Source: Enterococcus raffinosus
GTDB taxonomy: Bacteria; Bacillota; Bacilli; Lactobacillales; Enterococcaceae
Direction of reading: 5' to 3'
NCBI RefSeq assembly: GCF_018917525.1
Contig: NZ_JAHLOS010000018.1
Location: 1-64,000, forward strand
DNA: 64,000 nt
Shown: positions 17,175 to 26,775 of the stretch, one piece after another
Layout of the letters: each line of letters opens with the position of its first letter
Position numbering within the stretch: the stretch's first letter is position 1
The notes under the pieces: model-generated
What the model was told of the DNA's origin: nothing
The model's database searches: none
What the model saw: the letters and a program-made list of their open reading frames with translations, nothing else
Position numbers and translations under genes: made by a program

Positions 17175-20100
17175 ATGAGACAGAAAAAAAAGCTGCACCG
17201 TCAATTTTTAAACGGATTGTCTCTTTGGCTGATACTGACCCTTTTTTTGGCAAATATCCCCTTCTCAACCATCTATGCTGAAACGCTGGAAGAAACCTCC
17301 TCAACTGAAGAAATACAAGAATCGACACATCAGCTTGAAACGGTAGAAAGTTCAGGGGTGCTTGCGGAAGGATCCGCGCCAGAAACATCAGAGGCTACCG
17401 AACTTTCTGAAATAGAATCGGATATACCAGAAAAAACAGGATCCATCGCGGGAACAGTTTGGCTTGATGAAAATGAAGATGGCAAACAGGATAGAAATGA
17501 AAGAAAATTACCAGCGGTCAAGCTGCACTTGGTAGCTGCTGATGACAGAAAACAAGTGATCAGTGAAGTCTCGACGGATCGTGCAGGAAATTATGAATTT
17601 ACGGAATTAAAATCAGGAAACTATTACGTCGCAATCGGTACACAAATCTTAGATGGGATAGAATATCTAGCGCCAATAGCGAGTCAGCAAACAGGAGCCG
17701 AGAATAAATTCGACAGCGATAATGAAGAGCGGCTTTCTTATACCGAGGAGATCAAGATAGGTGAAAATGAGGTTGTCGCTGATGTTGATGCGGGGATGCG
17801 GGTGCAAGCACAAAATGATCCAGAACCAGCAGCAGGTGCTAAATATAAAATTTTCATTGGAACCGATACAACAGGTCAACCAGAAGAAATGACTTCTACA
17901 CTTAAAGAAGCTGTGGATTACTGTAACTCAAGCGCGGAAACTTCTTTTACGATTTTATTGACCGAAGATGATCTAGCTCAGAGGGCTGAAGCAGAGATCG
18001 CTTCTGGGAAGACGATCGTTTTAACCTCTACTTCAAAAAATAAAATTATCCAAAATATTGAATATAATGACGAGAATAATTTTATAGCTAAAAGACATCT
18101 GCGTGTGAAAGAAAAAGCAAGCTTAACTTTGACACATATTGTCCTTGAGGGAACAGGGCTGTCTTATGATAATGATCCTTATTGGGCAACGAACGGGGGG
18201 GTTCTTTTAAATGGAGGAACATTGACTATTGGAGAGGCTGCAGTGATCACTAAAGCTTTTGGTAATAATGGTGGAGCTATTGAAGCAAGAGATAAAAGTT
18301 CTGTCTATTTACATTCTACTGGTAGTGTTTATCACAATCAGGCCAGCGATACTGGTGGAGGTATCTACGCTATTGATAACAGTATAGTAGAACTTGCTGG
18401 TACAAGCAGTGTCTCAGATAATATTGGACAATGGCGTGTCGGTGGAATCTATCTAAATAATAGTTCACTCACGGTGAATGACGAAGCAATTATTTCGGGA
18501 AATATTGCTGAACATAATGAGGCAGGAGGTATTAAGGCTGAAAATAAAAGCGATGTCTCAATAAGCGGCGGTTCTATTCAACATAATACCGTAAAAAAAT
18601 GTTCCGATCACGGAAATTGGAATAGCGGGTCTAGTGGCGGCGGAATCTATATTGATGGCGGAAAACTTGAATTAAACAATGCGACCGTCAGTCAAAATAC
18701 TGCGACTGAGGCAGGAGGTGGTATCTATGCAAAAAATACCGATGTTAAATTATCAAACGGTGAAGTCACTGGAAATGAAGCAAAGCAAGGAAATGGCGGC
18801 GGTATTTACTCGGAAAATAACGCTGTTGAAATTCAAGATAGCCAAATTGGCGGAATAGATGAACTCGGAAGCAATGAAGAAAACAATAAAGCGAATCGAG
18901 CCAATAAGGGCGGCGGGATTTATAAAGAAGGGGGGACCCTTGTACTAAATAAAGGGACCATCGTAAATAATCTTGCTACGGACTCAGGTGGCGGAATCTA
19001 TGCAAAAAATACAAACATCACGGATACATCGAGTGAAGTTTACTTGAATAGTAGTAATAAAGGTGCGGGAATCTATAGTGAGCAAGGGGGATTGCAGTTA
19101 GAGAAAAGCACTTTCAAAAACAATACTGCTAAAGATAGGATCATCGAAAAGGTAGATGAGAACGATAACCCATACCAAGAGACAGTGATTGGTGAAGGTG
19201 GCGGTCTGTATTCGACTGGTACGCTTCTGACACTGACCAATGCCGTAATCGCTGACAATTCCAGTACCAACGGCGGTGGGATTTTTGTCAAGGGAAATAC
19301 ATTGAAGCTGGAGGATACGACTCTCACGAACAATACCGCAACTATTGATGGAGGTGGGATCAGAGCCACCGGCGAAGTTAATTTAGAGATAATGGGAGAA
19401 ACTAGTCGCATCAATACCAATAAAGCTACACACGGTGCGGGGATTTCGGCAAATGAGAATAGTAAAATTTCTATGACTGATGGGATGATTAATGGCAATA
19501 TCGCAACAGGTCGCGGCGGCGGGGTTAATTTAGATGGGACGGATACACGTTTTACGATGACCAGTGGAGTGGTGAGCAACAATGTAGGATTTCAATGTGG
19601 TGGGATCCTAGCCGATAAAGCCATTATTGATATTAGCAATGCAACATTCACAGCAAATCAGGCGAAAGGAAATAAAGCTGGAGAAGGTTATGGCGGCGGC
19701 ATTTTTGTTGAAAGTGGCGGGAAAGCGACAATTGCAGATAGTACCTTTACGGAAAATATCGCCTACGATGGCGGCGGGGTATATGTTAGTAAGAATAGTC
19801 AACCGCTAACTATTACGAAGACATTGTTTAAAGATAATAAGGTTCGTCATTTCGGCGGTGGCCTTTTAGTAAATGGAACGCAAACAGAGTTGACGGATGT
19901 GCAATTTATTTCAAATCTCGCGGATCGCTATGGCGGCGGAATCAAAGTCGGTGAAGGGGCCACACTAAAAATGGCTGGCACGATCAATGCTGATGGAGCT
20001 GCAAGTACGAGTATGTTTCAAGGAAATAAAGCTCGGTACGGCGGAGGGCTCTCGGTGAACAGCGGAAAAGAAGTCGGTGATGAAGGTAGTAAGGTTACAC

Positions 20101-21815
20101 TGATAAATACCTTTGTAATCGATAATAAGGCCAAGTACATTGCTGATGGAGAAGAAGTACTTGTTGAAGGCGAAGTAGCGAGTGAGGAAGAACGAAATAA
20201 CAAAGGCGGCGATGGAGCCGGAATAAATATTGATTTGTCCAATACTGAGCTTACTATGACGAATGGAAAAATCGGGCATAACCAAGCAGACAGCAGCGGT
20301 GGGGGACTATTCGCAACAGCGAGTGCTAAGTTTAATTTAAGTGACGTTCCATTGACGTTCAATACTGCGGAATTACAAGGCGGCGGACTCTTTCTTAAAT
20401 ATGATGTTGAAGGGACACTGAGTAGTTGCCTAGTAGAAAATAATACCACTGGAATTAATGGTGGCGGAGTACGCTTGGAATCGAGCTCTAACTTGATTAT
20501 TACAAATAGCAGCCTTAGTAAAAATACGGCTCTGTATGGCGGCGGAGTGTCTGCAAATAGTGGAAGCACCATTGAAATGAATGGAATAGATAGTAAGATA
20601 TCGGAAAATAGCACAACTCATTTCGGTGGGGGCGTGAATATTGATAATGCAGGAACAAAATTTATTATGAATGACGGTTCGATTGATCATAACCCCGCTC
20701 GTAATGGCGGCGGCGTCTTTGCTAGTGATCATTCGGAATTTATTATGAATGACGGTGTCGTTACGAACAATCAAGCGAGTAATAACGGTGGTGGCATTTA
20801 TATTCAAACAACTGCAACAGTGATGGTTAATAAAGGAAATATAGTAAGAAACGATGCTGCAAGAAGCGGCGGTGGGATTTTTACAGAAAATTATTTTTAT
20901 GGAAATCCAGTGGATGCTAGCATTCATTATGTAAATATCACGATTGATCCAACTGATGGAAAAGTGGCTGAGAACACCTCTTTCGTAACAGAAGATCCAC
21001 CAGAAGATATTGTAAATGGATCGCTCAAATTTAAACGAGAGGATCTAAATAACGATCAGATTAATTACTTTCCGCATTCACTTAAAATTATTTATCATCC
21101 GAATGGTGGTCAGGGGATGGTACAAGAAGATCAGCGTTCAATGAAGGATGGTTTCATAACGGTCGGTGTTTGGTCGGTCAAACAGTCCGCTTTCATTCCA
21201 GCAGCAGATAAACCGGATCATGTATTACTATATTGGAGTGAAAAAGAGGATGGGACTGGTAAGAGATATACGGCAGATGGTACGGATACTATTACAACGA
21301 ATTACGACCGAAACCTTTACGCTATCTGGGGACCTCCAACGACTTTATCTGGTACGGTTTTTCTGGATAGAGACCACAATGGTGAATACGATGAGAATGA
21401 AGTGCTAGAAAATCGAGAAGTGACCTTGTATAAAAAGGCAGATGATTCAGAGAGTTATACTGAAATTGATAAGACGCATACGAATCAGGAAGGAAAATAT
21501 TATTTTGCGACTTCCGATAATGGGACATATAAAATTTCAGTAAAAGTATTGGATGGAGAATATGGAAAGCATGGTTTTGTTAGTAAAAGAGAGGGTCTTA
21601 AGAGTAGCCATGTGAATCAAGATGGTTTTTCTGATTATTTGACAATCAATATTGAAGAGGAAATGAATCCAGTTATCAACGCAGGCTATATCGACTCTGT
21701 TGTCGTTACAGGAGTGAAGCTGAATCCGATTAATTGGTTCTTTTATCTACTGATCGTCCTGCTGACATGTTTTACAATAAAGCGTGTCTGTGAATTTCGA
21801 AAAAAAAGTCGATAA
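17175..21815 (+). CDS. Giant beta-helix surface adhesin, putative pilus tip
   Basis: This 1546-residue secreted protein has a signal peptide (about 1-35), an acidic Ser/Thr/Glu linker and a prealbumin-like SdrD-B domain (about 88-210, TVWLDENEDGKQDRNE). About thirty imperfect turns with GGGIY/GGGVF-type motifs (roughly 300-1260) should build a right-handed beta-helix. A Listeria-Bacteroides (InlB B) repeat follows (about 1304-1387, IIYHPNGGQG), then a second SdrD-B domain (about 1390-1507). It ends with VVVTGV (from 1509), a hydrophobic helix and FRKKSR. There is no LPXTG; VVVTG sits where FctA/Cpa-type signals have (E/V)(V/P)PTG, which suggests attachment by the class B sortase as a pilus tip, the role of Cpa in streptococci. 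The start has AGGAG. Confidence 0.85.
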   Translation: MRQKKKLHRQFLNGLSLWLILTLFLANIPFSTIYAETLEETSSTEEIQESTHQLETVESSGVLAEGSAPETSEATELSEIESDIPEKTGSIAGTVWLDENEDGKQDRNERKLPAVKLHLVAADDRKQVISEVSTDRAGNYEFTELKSGNYYVAIGTQILDGIEYLAPIASQQTGAENKFDSDNEERLSYTEEIKIGENEVVADVDAGMRVQAQNDPEPAAGAKYKIFIGTDTTGQPEEMTSTLKEAVDYCNSSAETSFTILLTEDDLAQRAEAEIASGKTIVLTSTSKNKIIQNIEYNDENNFIAKRHLRVKEKASLTLTHIVLEGTGLSYDNDPYWATNGGVLLNGGTLTIGEAAVITKAFGNNGGAIEARDKSSVYLHSTGSVYHNQASDTGGGIYAIDNSIVELAGTSSVSDNIGQWRVGGIYLNNSSLTVNDEAIISGNIAEHNEAGGIKAENKSDVSISGGSIQHNTVKKCSDHGNWNSGSSGGGIYIDGGKLELNNATVSQNTATEAGGGIYAKNTDVKLSNGEVTGNEAKQGNGGGIYSENNAVEIQDSQIGGIDELGSNEENNKANRANKGGGIYKEGGTLVLNKGTIVNNLATDSGGGIYAKNTNITDTSSEVYLNSSNKGAGIYSEQGGLQLEKSTFKNNTAKDRIIEKVDENDNPYQETVIGEGGGLYSTGTLLTLTNAVIADNSSTNGGGIFVKGNTLKLEDTTLTNNTATIDGGGIRATGEVNLEIMGETSRINTNKATHGAGISANENSKISMTDGMINGNIATGRGGGVNLDGTDTRFTMTSGVVSNNVGFQCGGILADKAIIDISNATFTANQAKGNKAGEGYGGGIFVESGGKATIADSTFTENIAYDGGGVYVSKNSQPLTITKTLFKDNKVRHFGGGLLVNGTQTELTDVQFISNLADRYGGGIKVGEGATLKMAGTINADGAASTSMFQGNKARYGGGLSVNSGKEVGDEGSKVTLINTFVIDNKAKYIADGEEVLVEGEVASEEERNNKGGDGAGINIDLSNTELTMTNGKIGHNQADSSGGGLFATASAKFNLSDVPLTFNTAELQGGGLFLKYDVEGTLSSCLVENNTTGINGGGVRLESSSNLIITNSSLSKNTALYGGGVSANSGSTIEMNGIDSKISENSTTHFGGGVNIDNAGTKFIMNDGSIDHNPARNGGGVFASDHSEFIMNDGVVTNNQASNNGGGIYIQTTATVMVNKGNIVRNDAARSGGGIFTENYFYGNPVDASIHYVNITIDPTDGKVAENTSFVTEDPPEDIVNGSLKFKREDLNNDQINYFPHSLKIIYHPNGGQGMVQEDQRSMKDGFITVGVWSVKQSAFIPAADKPDHVLLYWSEKEDGTGKRYTADGTDTITTNYDRNLYAIWGPPTTLSGTVFLDRDHNGEYDENEVLENREVTLYKKADDSESYTEIDKTHTNQEGKYYFATSDNGTYKISVKVLDGEYGKHGFVSKREGLKSSHVNQDGFSDYLTINIEEEMNPVINAGYIDSVVVTGVKLNPINWFFYLLIVLLTCFTIKRVCEFRKKSR

Positions 21816-21840
21816 AATGAGTCGCCATTTATTCGCGGAT

Positions 21841-21886
21841 AGGAGCTGATCTGAAAGTCTAAAAGACTTTTGGATCAACTCCTTTT
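21841..21886. terminator. Bidirectional terminator between adhesin and VOC genes
   Basis: AGGAG-TGATC and AAAGTCT pair with AGACTTT and GATCA-CTCCT to give a long stem, with T residues on the plus side. It serves convergent genes. Confidence 0.75.
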
Positions 21887-21889
21887 CCT

Positions 21890-22279
21890 TTATTCATGTA
21901 ATTCCAACGGCAAGCCATCTGGATCAAAAAAGAAGGTCATTTTCTCTCCGGTAAAATCATCGGTTCGCAAAGGTTCACAATCAATTCCGTGGCTCTTTAA
22001 ATAAGCGACCGTCGCTTCGATGTCCGTTGTTTTGAATGCAAGATGGCGTAAGCCTGCTGCTTCCGGGAAACTTGGACGTTTTGGTGGATTTTTAACAGCA
22101 AAGATTTCTAGTTCCGCATCATTTAACTGTAAATCCAATTTGTAATCCTGGCGTTCTGCTCGAAAATTTTCACGAATGATTGGCAGACCAAGAATGTCCA
22201 CATAAAAATGTCGTGCCTTCTGGTAATCTGAAACGATGATAGCAACGTGATGGATGGCAGAAAAATCTGGTTTTTGCAT
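21890..22279 (-). CDS. VOC-family metalloenzyme (glyoxalase-like)
   Basis: This 129-residue protein has two beta-alpha-beta-beta-beta units of the vicinal oxygen chelate fold. Likely metal ligands are His in IHHVAIIVSDY, Glu in ELEIFAV, His in GLRHLAFKT and Glu in GLPLELHE. It resembles the YaeR/glyoxalase I-like group; the substrate is unknown. The ATG at 22279 follows AGGAGG; an upstream in-frame start at 22303 overlaps that site. It is a single gene convergent with the adhesin. Confidence 0.85.
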   Translation of the reverse strand: MQKPDFSAIHHVAIIVSDYQKARHFYVDILGLPIIRENFRAERQDYKLDLQLNDAELEIFAVKNPPKRPSFPEAAGLRHLAFKTTDIEATVAYLKSHGIDCEPLRTDDFTGEKMTFFFDPDGLPLELHE

Positions 22280-22333
22280 GAGTAGGTCCTCCTTTTTTCT
22301 CATTATAAGCTAGTTGGAATAAAAAAAGTATGT

Positions 22334-22339
22334 TATACT
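22334..22339 (+). promoter_or_regulatory. Candidate -10 box of the thiamine operon
   Basis: TATACT lies 19 bases before the first riboswitch stem. The -35 element is unclear. Confidence 0.4.
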
Positions 22340-22357
22340 CCAATCAATTGAAGAGAA

Positions 22358-22430
22358 ACATTTGGGGTGCTTTTTGGCTGAGATTATACCCATGGAACCT
22401 GATGCAGTTAAGACTGTCGCAGGGAAATGT
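22358..22430 (+). ncRNA. TPP riboswitch (THI element)
   Basis: P1 is ACATTT paired with AAATGT. The conserved core is present in order: GGGGTGC, GGCTGAGA, ACCC, then GAACCTGATGCAGTTAA, and TCGCAGGGAAA. It binds thiamine pyrophosphate and controls the thiW-thiM-thiE-thiD operon. The hairpin with a T run at 22449-22478 is the switchable terminator, so control is by transcription termination. Confidence 0.95.
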
Positions 22431-22448
22431 AGCTAGTTGACTGATCGT

Positions 22449-22478
22449 ACCCGACCATTTTATTTTGGTTGGGTTTTT
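22449..22478 (+). terminator. Riboswitch-controlled terminator
   Basis: ACCC-ACCA pairs with TGGT-GGGT around an A/T-rich loop, followed by five T residues. It lies 19 bases after the TPP aptamer. Confidence 0.85.
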
Positions 22479-22523
22479 CTGTCTTTTACTCCTTTTGTTT
22501 CTTGCAGAAAGGAGTTATTTGTC

Positions 22524-23045
22524 GTGGAAAAAAGTAAAATCCACAAGTTGACGTTATTGGCCTTAATGATTGCGTTGGATGTCGTATTGTCTCCTTTGAT
22601 GCGGATCGAAGGGATGGCGCCGATGTCCAGTGTAATGAACATTATCGCCGGAGTGTTGTTAGGTCCGTTTTACGGAACAGTCATGGCTTTTGTCTGTGCA
22701 ATGATACGGATGACGATGTTGGGGATTCCGCCATTAGCACTGACGGGCGCAGTATTTGGTGCATTCTTTGCTGGTTTATTTTATCGTTTAGGTGGAAGAC
22801 TGATTTGGTCCATGCTGGGTGAAATCGTGGGTACAGGAATCATCGGTTCACTCTTATCTTATCCTGTAATGGTCTGGTTTACCGGGAGTCAAAATGAGTT
22901 GTATTGGTTGATTTATACACCGAGATTTGTTGGTGCAACATTGATTGGTTCGGCGATTGCTTTTGTTGTGTTGGTTAAATTGCAGGAAACAACGATTTTT
23001 AAACGTTGGCAACGGCTGTTTTCAAGTGAGAGGATGTTTGGATGA
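22524..23045 (+). CDS. thiW: ThiW, thiazole-precursor ECF transporter S component
   Basis: This 173-residue membrane protein has about five hydrophobic segments. It matches ThiW in VLSPLMRIEG, the NIIAGVLLGPFYGTVMAF stretch and GAVFGAFFAGLFYR. ThiW is the predicted substrate-binding component for hydroxyethylthiazole and works with the shared energy-coupling module encoded elsewhere. I chose the GTG at 22524, preceded by AAAGGAG; the longer frame from TTG 22437 would begin inside the riboswitch terminator. The stop overlaps thiM by 4 bases. Confidence 0.88.
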   Translation: MEKSKIHKLTLLALMIALDVVLSPLMRIEGMAPMSSVMNIIAGVLLGPFYGTVMAFVCAMIRMTMLGIPPLALTGAVFGAFFAGLFYRLGGRLIWSMLGEIVGTGIIGSLLSYPVMVWFTGSQNELYWLIYTPRFVGATLIGSAIAFVVLVKLQETTIFKRWQRLFSSERMFG

Positions 23046-23860
23046 TCAAAACGAATTTTTCAAAGGTGTTTCCGTTAGAAAGTGCGCCGTTAGTTCATTG
23101 CATAACCAATGAAGTCACCTGTGAGACCGTGGCAAATGCGTTGCTTTATATTGGAGCAAAACCGATCATGGCTTCTGATCCGCGAGAATTTGAGGAATTA
23201 TTTCAACAAACAGATGGGTTGCTGCTGAATATCGGACATCTGTCGGAAGAACGTGCGGTTAGTCTGATAGCAGCGAGCAAACTAGCAAATAGCGTTCATA
23301 AGCCAACGGTGGTGGATTTGGTTGGATATGGTGTCAGTCAGGTTCGAAATCAAGTAGGGCGTTCGTTGGTGGCGGAAAATCCAACAGTAGTAAAAGGCAA
23401 TATTTCCGAACTACGGAATTTTTGCGGGCTGCCGAGTCAAGCACGCGGAGTAGATGGTAGTGAGTTAGATCAAAGTGAGGAAGCAATCGCTGAATTATCA
23501 GAAGCTTTGCAGAAGTTAGCGGTTCTTTATCCGAAGACTACATTCCTAGCAACAGGTTCTCAAGATATTATCGTTGATCAAGAACGTATTTTTCATTTAG
23601 CGAATGGTGTGCCTGCATTGGATCGCTTTACGGGAACAGGTGATATTGTTGGTGCGTTGATTGCAGCTTTATTAGGCAGCGGAATGAAAGCAATCGATGC
23701 TGCTGTAACGGCGGTGAGCTATTTTAATCTTTGCGGGGAGCAGGCAGGAAATACGATCGGCTTAGCAGCTTTTCGGCAAGAGACCTTGAATCAGCTTTCA
23801 ATATTGATGGAGGAGAACTGGTGGACAAAAGTGAAAGGATGGGAAAAGCAATGGACTTAA
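23042..23860 (+). CDS. thiM: Hydroxyethylthiazole kinase
   Basis: This 272-residue enzyme phosphorylates 4-methyl-5-(2-hydroxyethyl)thiazole for thiamine salvage. Family features are [19 protein letters not shown] near the start, [16 protein letters not shown] and the anion-hole motif TGTGD (197-201). The base position is Asp201, as in ribokinase-type enzymes, where B. subtilis ThiM has Cys. It overlaps both neighbours and belongs to the riboswitch-controlled operon. Confidence 0.95.
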   Translation: MIKTNFSKVFPLESAPLVHCITNEVTCETVANALLYIGAKPIMASDPREFEELFQQTDGLLLNIGHLSEERAVSLIAASKLANSVHKPTVVDLVGYGVSQVRNQVGRSLVAENPTVVKGNISELRNFCGLPSQARGVDGSELDQSEEAIAELSEALQKLAVLYPKTTFLATGSQDIIVDQERIFHLANGVPALDRFTGTGDIVGALIAALLGSGMKAIDAAVTAVSYFNLCGEQAGNTIGLAAFRQETLNQLSILMEENWWTKVKGWEKQWT

Positions 23861-24480
23861 CTTTATATTTAGTGACTGGTCGGTATGATTTTAGCGATGA
23901 GAAGTTTTTAGCGGTGATTGAAGAGGCCTGTAAAAATGGTGTGACATTGGTTCAATTACGGGAGAAGACTTTGCTGACGGGGGCTTTTTATGAGTTGGCT
24001 TTGAAGGTAAAAGCCATCACGGATCGCTACCACATTCCTTTAATTATCAATGATCGGGTCGACATTTGTTTGGCAGTCGACGCAGCGGGGGTGCATATTG
24101 GAGATGATGAGCTGCCGGTGGACGTTGTTCGTTCACTGATTGGACCAGAAAAAATCTTAGGTGTATCGGCGAAAACGATTGAACGTGGCCTAGAGGCTGA
24201 AAAAGCGGGAGCAGATTATTTAGGAATTGGTGCCATTTTCCCGACAAAAACCAAAGACACCGCCTTGACTTCGATTGAAATGCTAAAAGCGATCAATGGA
24301 GCAGTAACAATTCCAAGTGTTGCGATTGGCGGCATCAAGGAAGAAAATTTAGTTGATTTTCGTGGAACCGGGATTGCTGGAGTTTCGATTGTTAGTGAAA
24401 TTATGCTAGCGGAAGAGGTTGGCAAAAAGGTTCGCAGTTTAAGACAAAAAATAGCAGAGATAGTGGAGGAACAAGTATGA
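23821..24480 (+). CDS. thiE: Thiamine phosphate synthase
   Basis: This TIM-barrel enzyme joins HMP pyrophosphate and thiazole phosphate to make thiamine phosphate. Motifs are [47 protein letters not shown] and the phosphate site VAIGGI. GTG 23821 has an excellent AGGAGGAG-type site in front, giving 219 residues; ATG codons at 23839 and 23851 would also keep the whole domain. It overlaps thiM by 40 bases and thiD by 4. Confidence 0.93.
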   Translation: MDKSERMGKAMDLTLYLVTGRYDFSDEKFLAVIEEACKNGVTLVQLREKTLLTGAFYELALKVKAITDRYHIPLIINDRVDICLAVDAAGVHIGDDELPVDVVRSLIGPEKILGVSAKTIERGLEAEKAGADYLGIGAIFPTKTKDTALTSIEMLKAINGAVTIPSVAIGGIKEENLVDFRGTGIAGVSIVSEIMLAEEVGKKVRSLRQKIAEIVEEQV

Positions 24481-25304
24481 TTAATTCAACACCACAAGTC
24501 TTAACGATCGCGGGTTCTGATTCTGGCGGCGGGGCTGGGATTCAAGCAGATCTGAAAACCTTTCAAGCACGCGAAGCTTTTGGCATGAGTATCATCGTAG
24601 CACTAACAGCACAAAATACTTATGGCGTACAAGACAGTATGGCAATTCCTAGTTCTTTTATAGAGGAGCAGTTTGATTCTTTGGCTGCTGATTTTTCAAT
24701 TGGTGCAGCGAAGACAGGTATGCTGGCGGATGTCGAACGTGTGGAAACTGTCGTGAAGAAATTGAAGCAAGTCGATTTCGGTCCCTTAATCGTAGATCCT
24801 GTGATGGTGGCAAAAGGCGGTCATCACTTATTGCAAGATGATGCGGTTAAGACGATCAATGAGAAGTTACTGCCATTAGCGACAGTTGTGACTCCCAATT
24901 TACCAGAAGCAGAAGGATTCATTGGGCAGCGAATCGTTACGGATCAGGAGATGGTTGAAGCGGCGAAGAAGCTGCAAAATTTTGGCACGAAAAACGTTGT
25001 TGTTAAAGGTGGACATAGCCAAAATAAAGAAGCAGCCGATTTTGTTTTATTGGCGACAGGAGAAAGCTTCTGGATGAGTGCACCGAGAGTGGAAACCGCT
25101 AGTACTCATGGAACGGGCGATACCTTTTCGGCTTGTATCGCCGCTGAGCTAGCAAAAGGGAATGAGTTGAAAGAAGCAATCATTACCGGAAAGAGATTTA
25201 TCCATGCGGCGATTAGTCAGCCCATCTTTGTAGGGCACGGTCATGGGCCGACGAATCATTGGGCAAAAATGCGCGATGCTATTTCAATAAAGGCGATAAA
25301 CTAG
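24477..25304 (+). CDS. thiD: Hydroxymethylpyrimidine/phosphomethylpyrimidine kinase
   Basis: This 275-residue ribokinase-fold enzyme phosphorylates HMP and HMP-P. It shows [21 protein letters not shown] near the N-terminus, [15 protein letters not shown] and the catalytic loop [11 protein letters not shown] with the base Asp. With ThiW, ThiM and ThiE it makes a salvage pathway. No thiC or thiG is present, so de novo synthesis is not encoded here. Confidence 0.95.
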   Translation: MINSTPQVLTIAGSDSGGGAGIQADLKTFQAREAFGMSIIVALTAQNTYGVQDSMAIPSSFIEEQFDSLAADFSIGAAKTGMLADVERVETVVKKLKQVDFGPLIVDPVMVAKGGHHLLQDDAVKTINEKLLPLATVVTPNLPEAEGFIGQRIVTDQEMVEAAKKLQNFGTKNVVVKGGHSQNKEAADFVLLATGESFWMSAPRVETASTHGTGDTFSACIAAELAKGNELKEAIITGKRFIHAAISQPIFVGHGHGPTNHWAKMRDAISIKAIN

Positions 25305-25329
25305 TTAAAAAATAATGATTCACTATAGT

Positions 25330-25368
25330 AATCCTTTGTCAGTTGTTTTTCTGACAAAGGATTTTTTT
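25330..25368 (+). terminator. Terminator of the thiamine operon
   Basis: A perfect 13-base stem (AATCCTTTGTCAG with CTGACAAAGGATT) is followed by seven T residues. Confidence 0.9.
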
Positions 25369-25484
25369 GTGAAAAAGCTAAAAGGGTTAAAATAGCGCAG
25401 CTGGTGTGAAAGATTTATAATTAAGCATGAGAGCTTCAAATACTGAGAAAAGCGAAAGTCATGTTTAAAGAAAAGAGGGAACAT

Positions 25485-26774
25485 ATGCGTGTAATTATTG
25501 TAGGAGGATCATTTGGCGGTGTCCAAGCGGCACTAGATATTAAACGAATAGAACCAGAGACGGAGGTTCTTTTGATTGAAAAGCAGACTGATTTGGGTTT
25601 CGTTCCTGGGAGTTTGGCTCTGATTTTAAAGGGAAAAGCGGCGTCGCTGGATGAGTTATGTTGGGTTACACAACAGAAATTGGAAAAACTTGGGATACAG
25701 GTAAAAACGGGGGTATCCTGCACCGGTCTTTTGCCAGAGAATCACATTGGTGTATCCACAGGAGGAAAGCTACATTTTGATCGGCTGGTTATTGCGACGG
25801 GGTCCCAGCAGTCCTTCCAACAAAATAAGACTCGTTCTGGGAGGATTAAAACGTGTAAAACCAAGCAGGATGTCACAGAAATATTGGACATGCTTGACGA
25901 TCTCACAACGGTAGCGATTATTGGCGGTGGGCATGTTGGCTTAGAACTTGCGGATGCCTTATCTCAAGCAAATAAACAGGTTCATCTATTTGAAAGCGAT
26001 TCTATGGTAATGGGCCACTATTTTGATGAGGAGATGCTCCAACCGTTAGAAACCGCAATCCGTCAATCGGCTGTTGATTTACATACAGGGACATTTGTCG
26101 ATGAGGTGGAAGAAACGGATGAAGGCAAGGTAAAACTCTTTTTTAATGAAACGAATCTGGAGGTTGATCTCGTACTATTGGCGAATAGTACACGTCCGGA
26201 TAATCAGATTTGGCAAGACTTAGACCGTGATGATGATGGCACGCTCAAAGTGAATGAGTATTTACAAACGTCAAATCCGGATATCTATGCGATCGGCGAT
26301 ACGATCAAAGTAAAATTCCAATTAACGGATGAAAAGATTTATTCATCATTAGTTGCCAATGCGATCAGAACAGCAAAGATCGCTAGTCAGACTATTACGG
26401 GCACGTTGACAACCGATCCTGGAACAGTTCGAGTTAGCGGAAATCAGTGGTTTGGCTATTTTGTCGGCAGTGTTGGTTTGTTGGAAAAAGAAGCGCTTTT
26501 GTATCCTGAAAGAGTTAGAATAAAACAGCTCGAATTGCCTACAACGGTTGTCTCACAGGAAAAAATAAGTGTAAAAGTAATTTGGAATGCTGAGACCGAA
26601 CGTTTGTTAGGGGCGCAACTCGTTTCAAAACAGCTCGATTTTGCGCTTTTAGATCAGTTTGATTCAGCGATTCAACAACAGCAAACGATCCATGAATTCA
26701 TGTTGTTGGAACGCTTCTTTCATCCAGCCTTTCGTTTTCCGTTACTGGAGTCTTTCGATTTAGAGGAGCGTTAA
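25485..26774 (+). CDS. FAD/NAD(P)-dependent oxidoreductase without the redox Cys
   Basis: This 429-residue flavoprotein has the pyridine nucleotide-disulfide oxidoreductase fold of NADH oxidase/CoA-disulfide reductase. An FAD-binding VIIVGGSFGG is at the N-terminus, a second dinucleotide fold has VAIIGGGHVGLELADAL, and PDIYAIGDT contacts FAD. Where NADH oxidase has the active Cys in SFLSCG, this protein has GFVPGS with Gly42, so a Cys-sulfenate mechanism is excluded. It may be an electron-transfer dehydrogenase or a redox sensor. Start ATG 25485 puts the FAD motif at the N-terminus; a frame open to 25461 is less likely. It is one base from, and surely co-transcribed with, the Mga-like regulator. 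Confidence 0.8.
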   Translation: MRVIIVGGSFGGVQAALDIKRIEPETEVLLIEKQTDLGFVPGSLALILKGKAASLDELCWVTQQKLEKLGIQVKTGVSCTGLLPENHIGVSTGGKLHFDRLVIATGSQQSFQQNKTRSGRIKTCKTKQDVTEILDMLDDLTTVAIIGGGHVGLELADALSQANKQVHLFESDSMVMGHYFDEEMLQPLETAIRQSAVDLHTGTFVDEVEETDEGKVKLFFNETNLEVDLVLLANSTRPDNQIWQDLDRDDDGTLKVNEYLQTSNPDIYAIGDTIKVKFQLTDEKIYSSLVANAIRTAKIASQTITGTLTTDPGTVRVSGNQWFGYFVGSVGLLEKEALLYPERVRIKQLELPTTVVSQEKISVKVIWNAETERLLGAQLVSKQLDFALLDQFDSAIQQQQTIHEFMLLERFFHPAFRFPLLESFDLEER

Positions 26775-26775
26775 A

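Noticed and set aside
18000-20930. Long minus-strand open frames (up to about 198 codons) within the adhesin
   Set aside because: They mirror the Gly-rich repeats of the plus-strand gene, lack ribosome binding sites and give low-complexity Pro/Ser or Ile-rich products.
17175-21815. CRISPR-like or tandem DNA repeats
   Set aside because: The repeats are in-frame protein motifs of variable length inside one long gene, not identical direct repeats with spacers.
22437-22523. Upstream TTG start for thiW
   Set aside because: It would translate through the riboswitch terminator hairpin. GTG 22524 has an AAAGGAG site.
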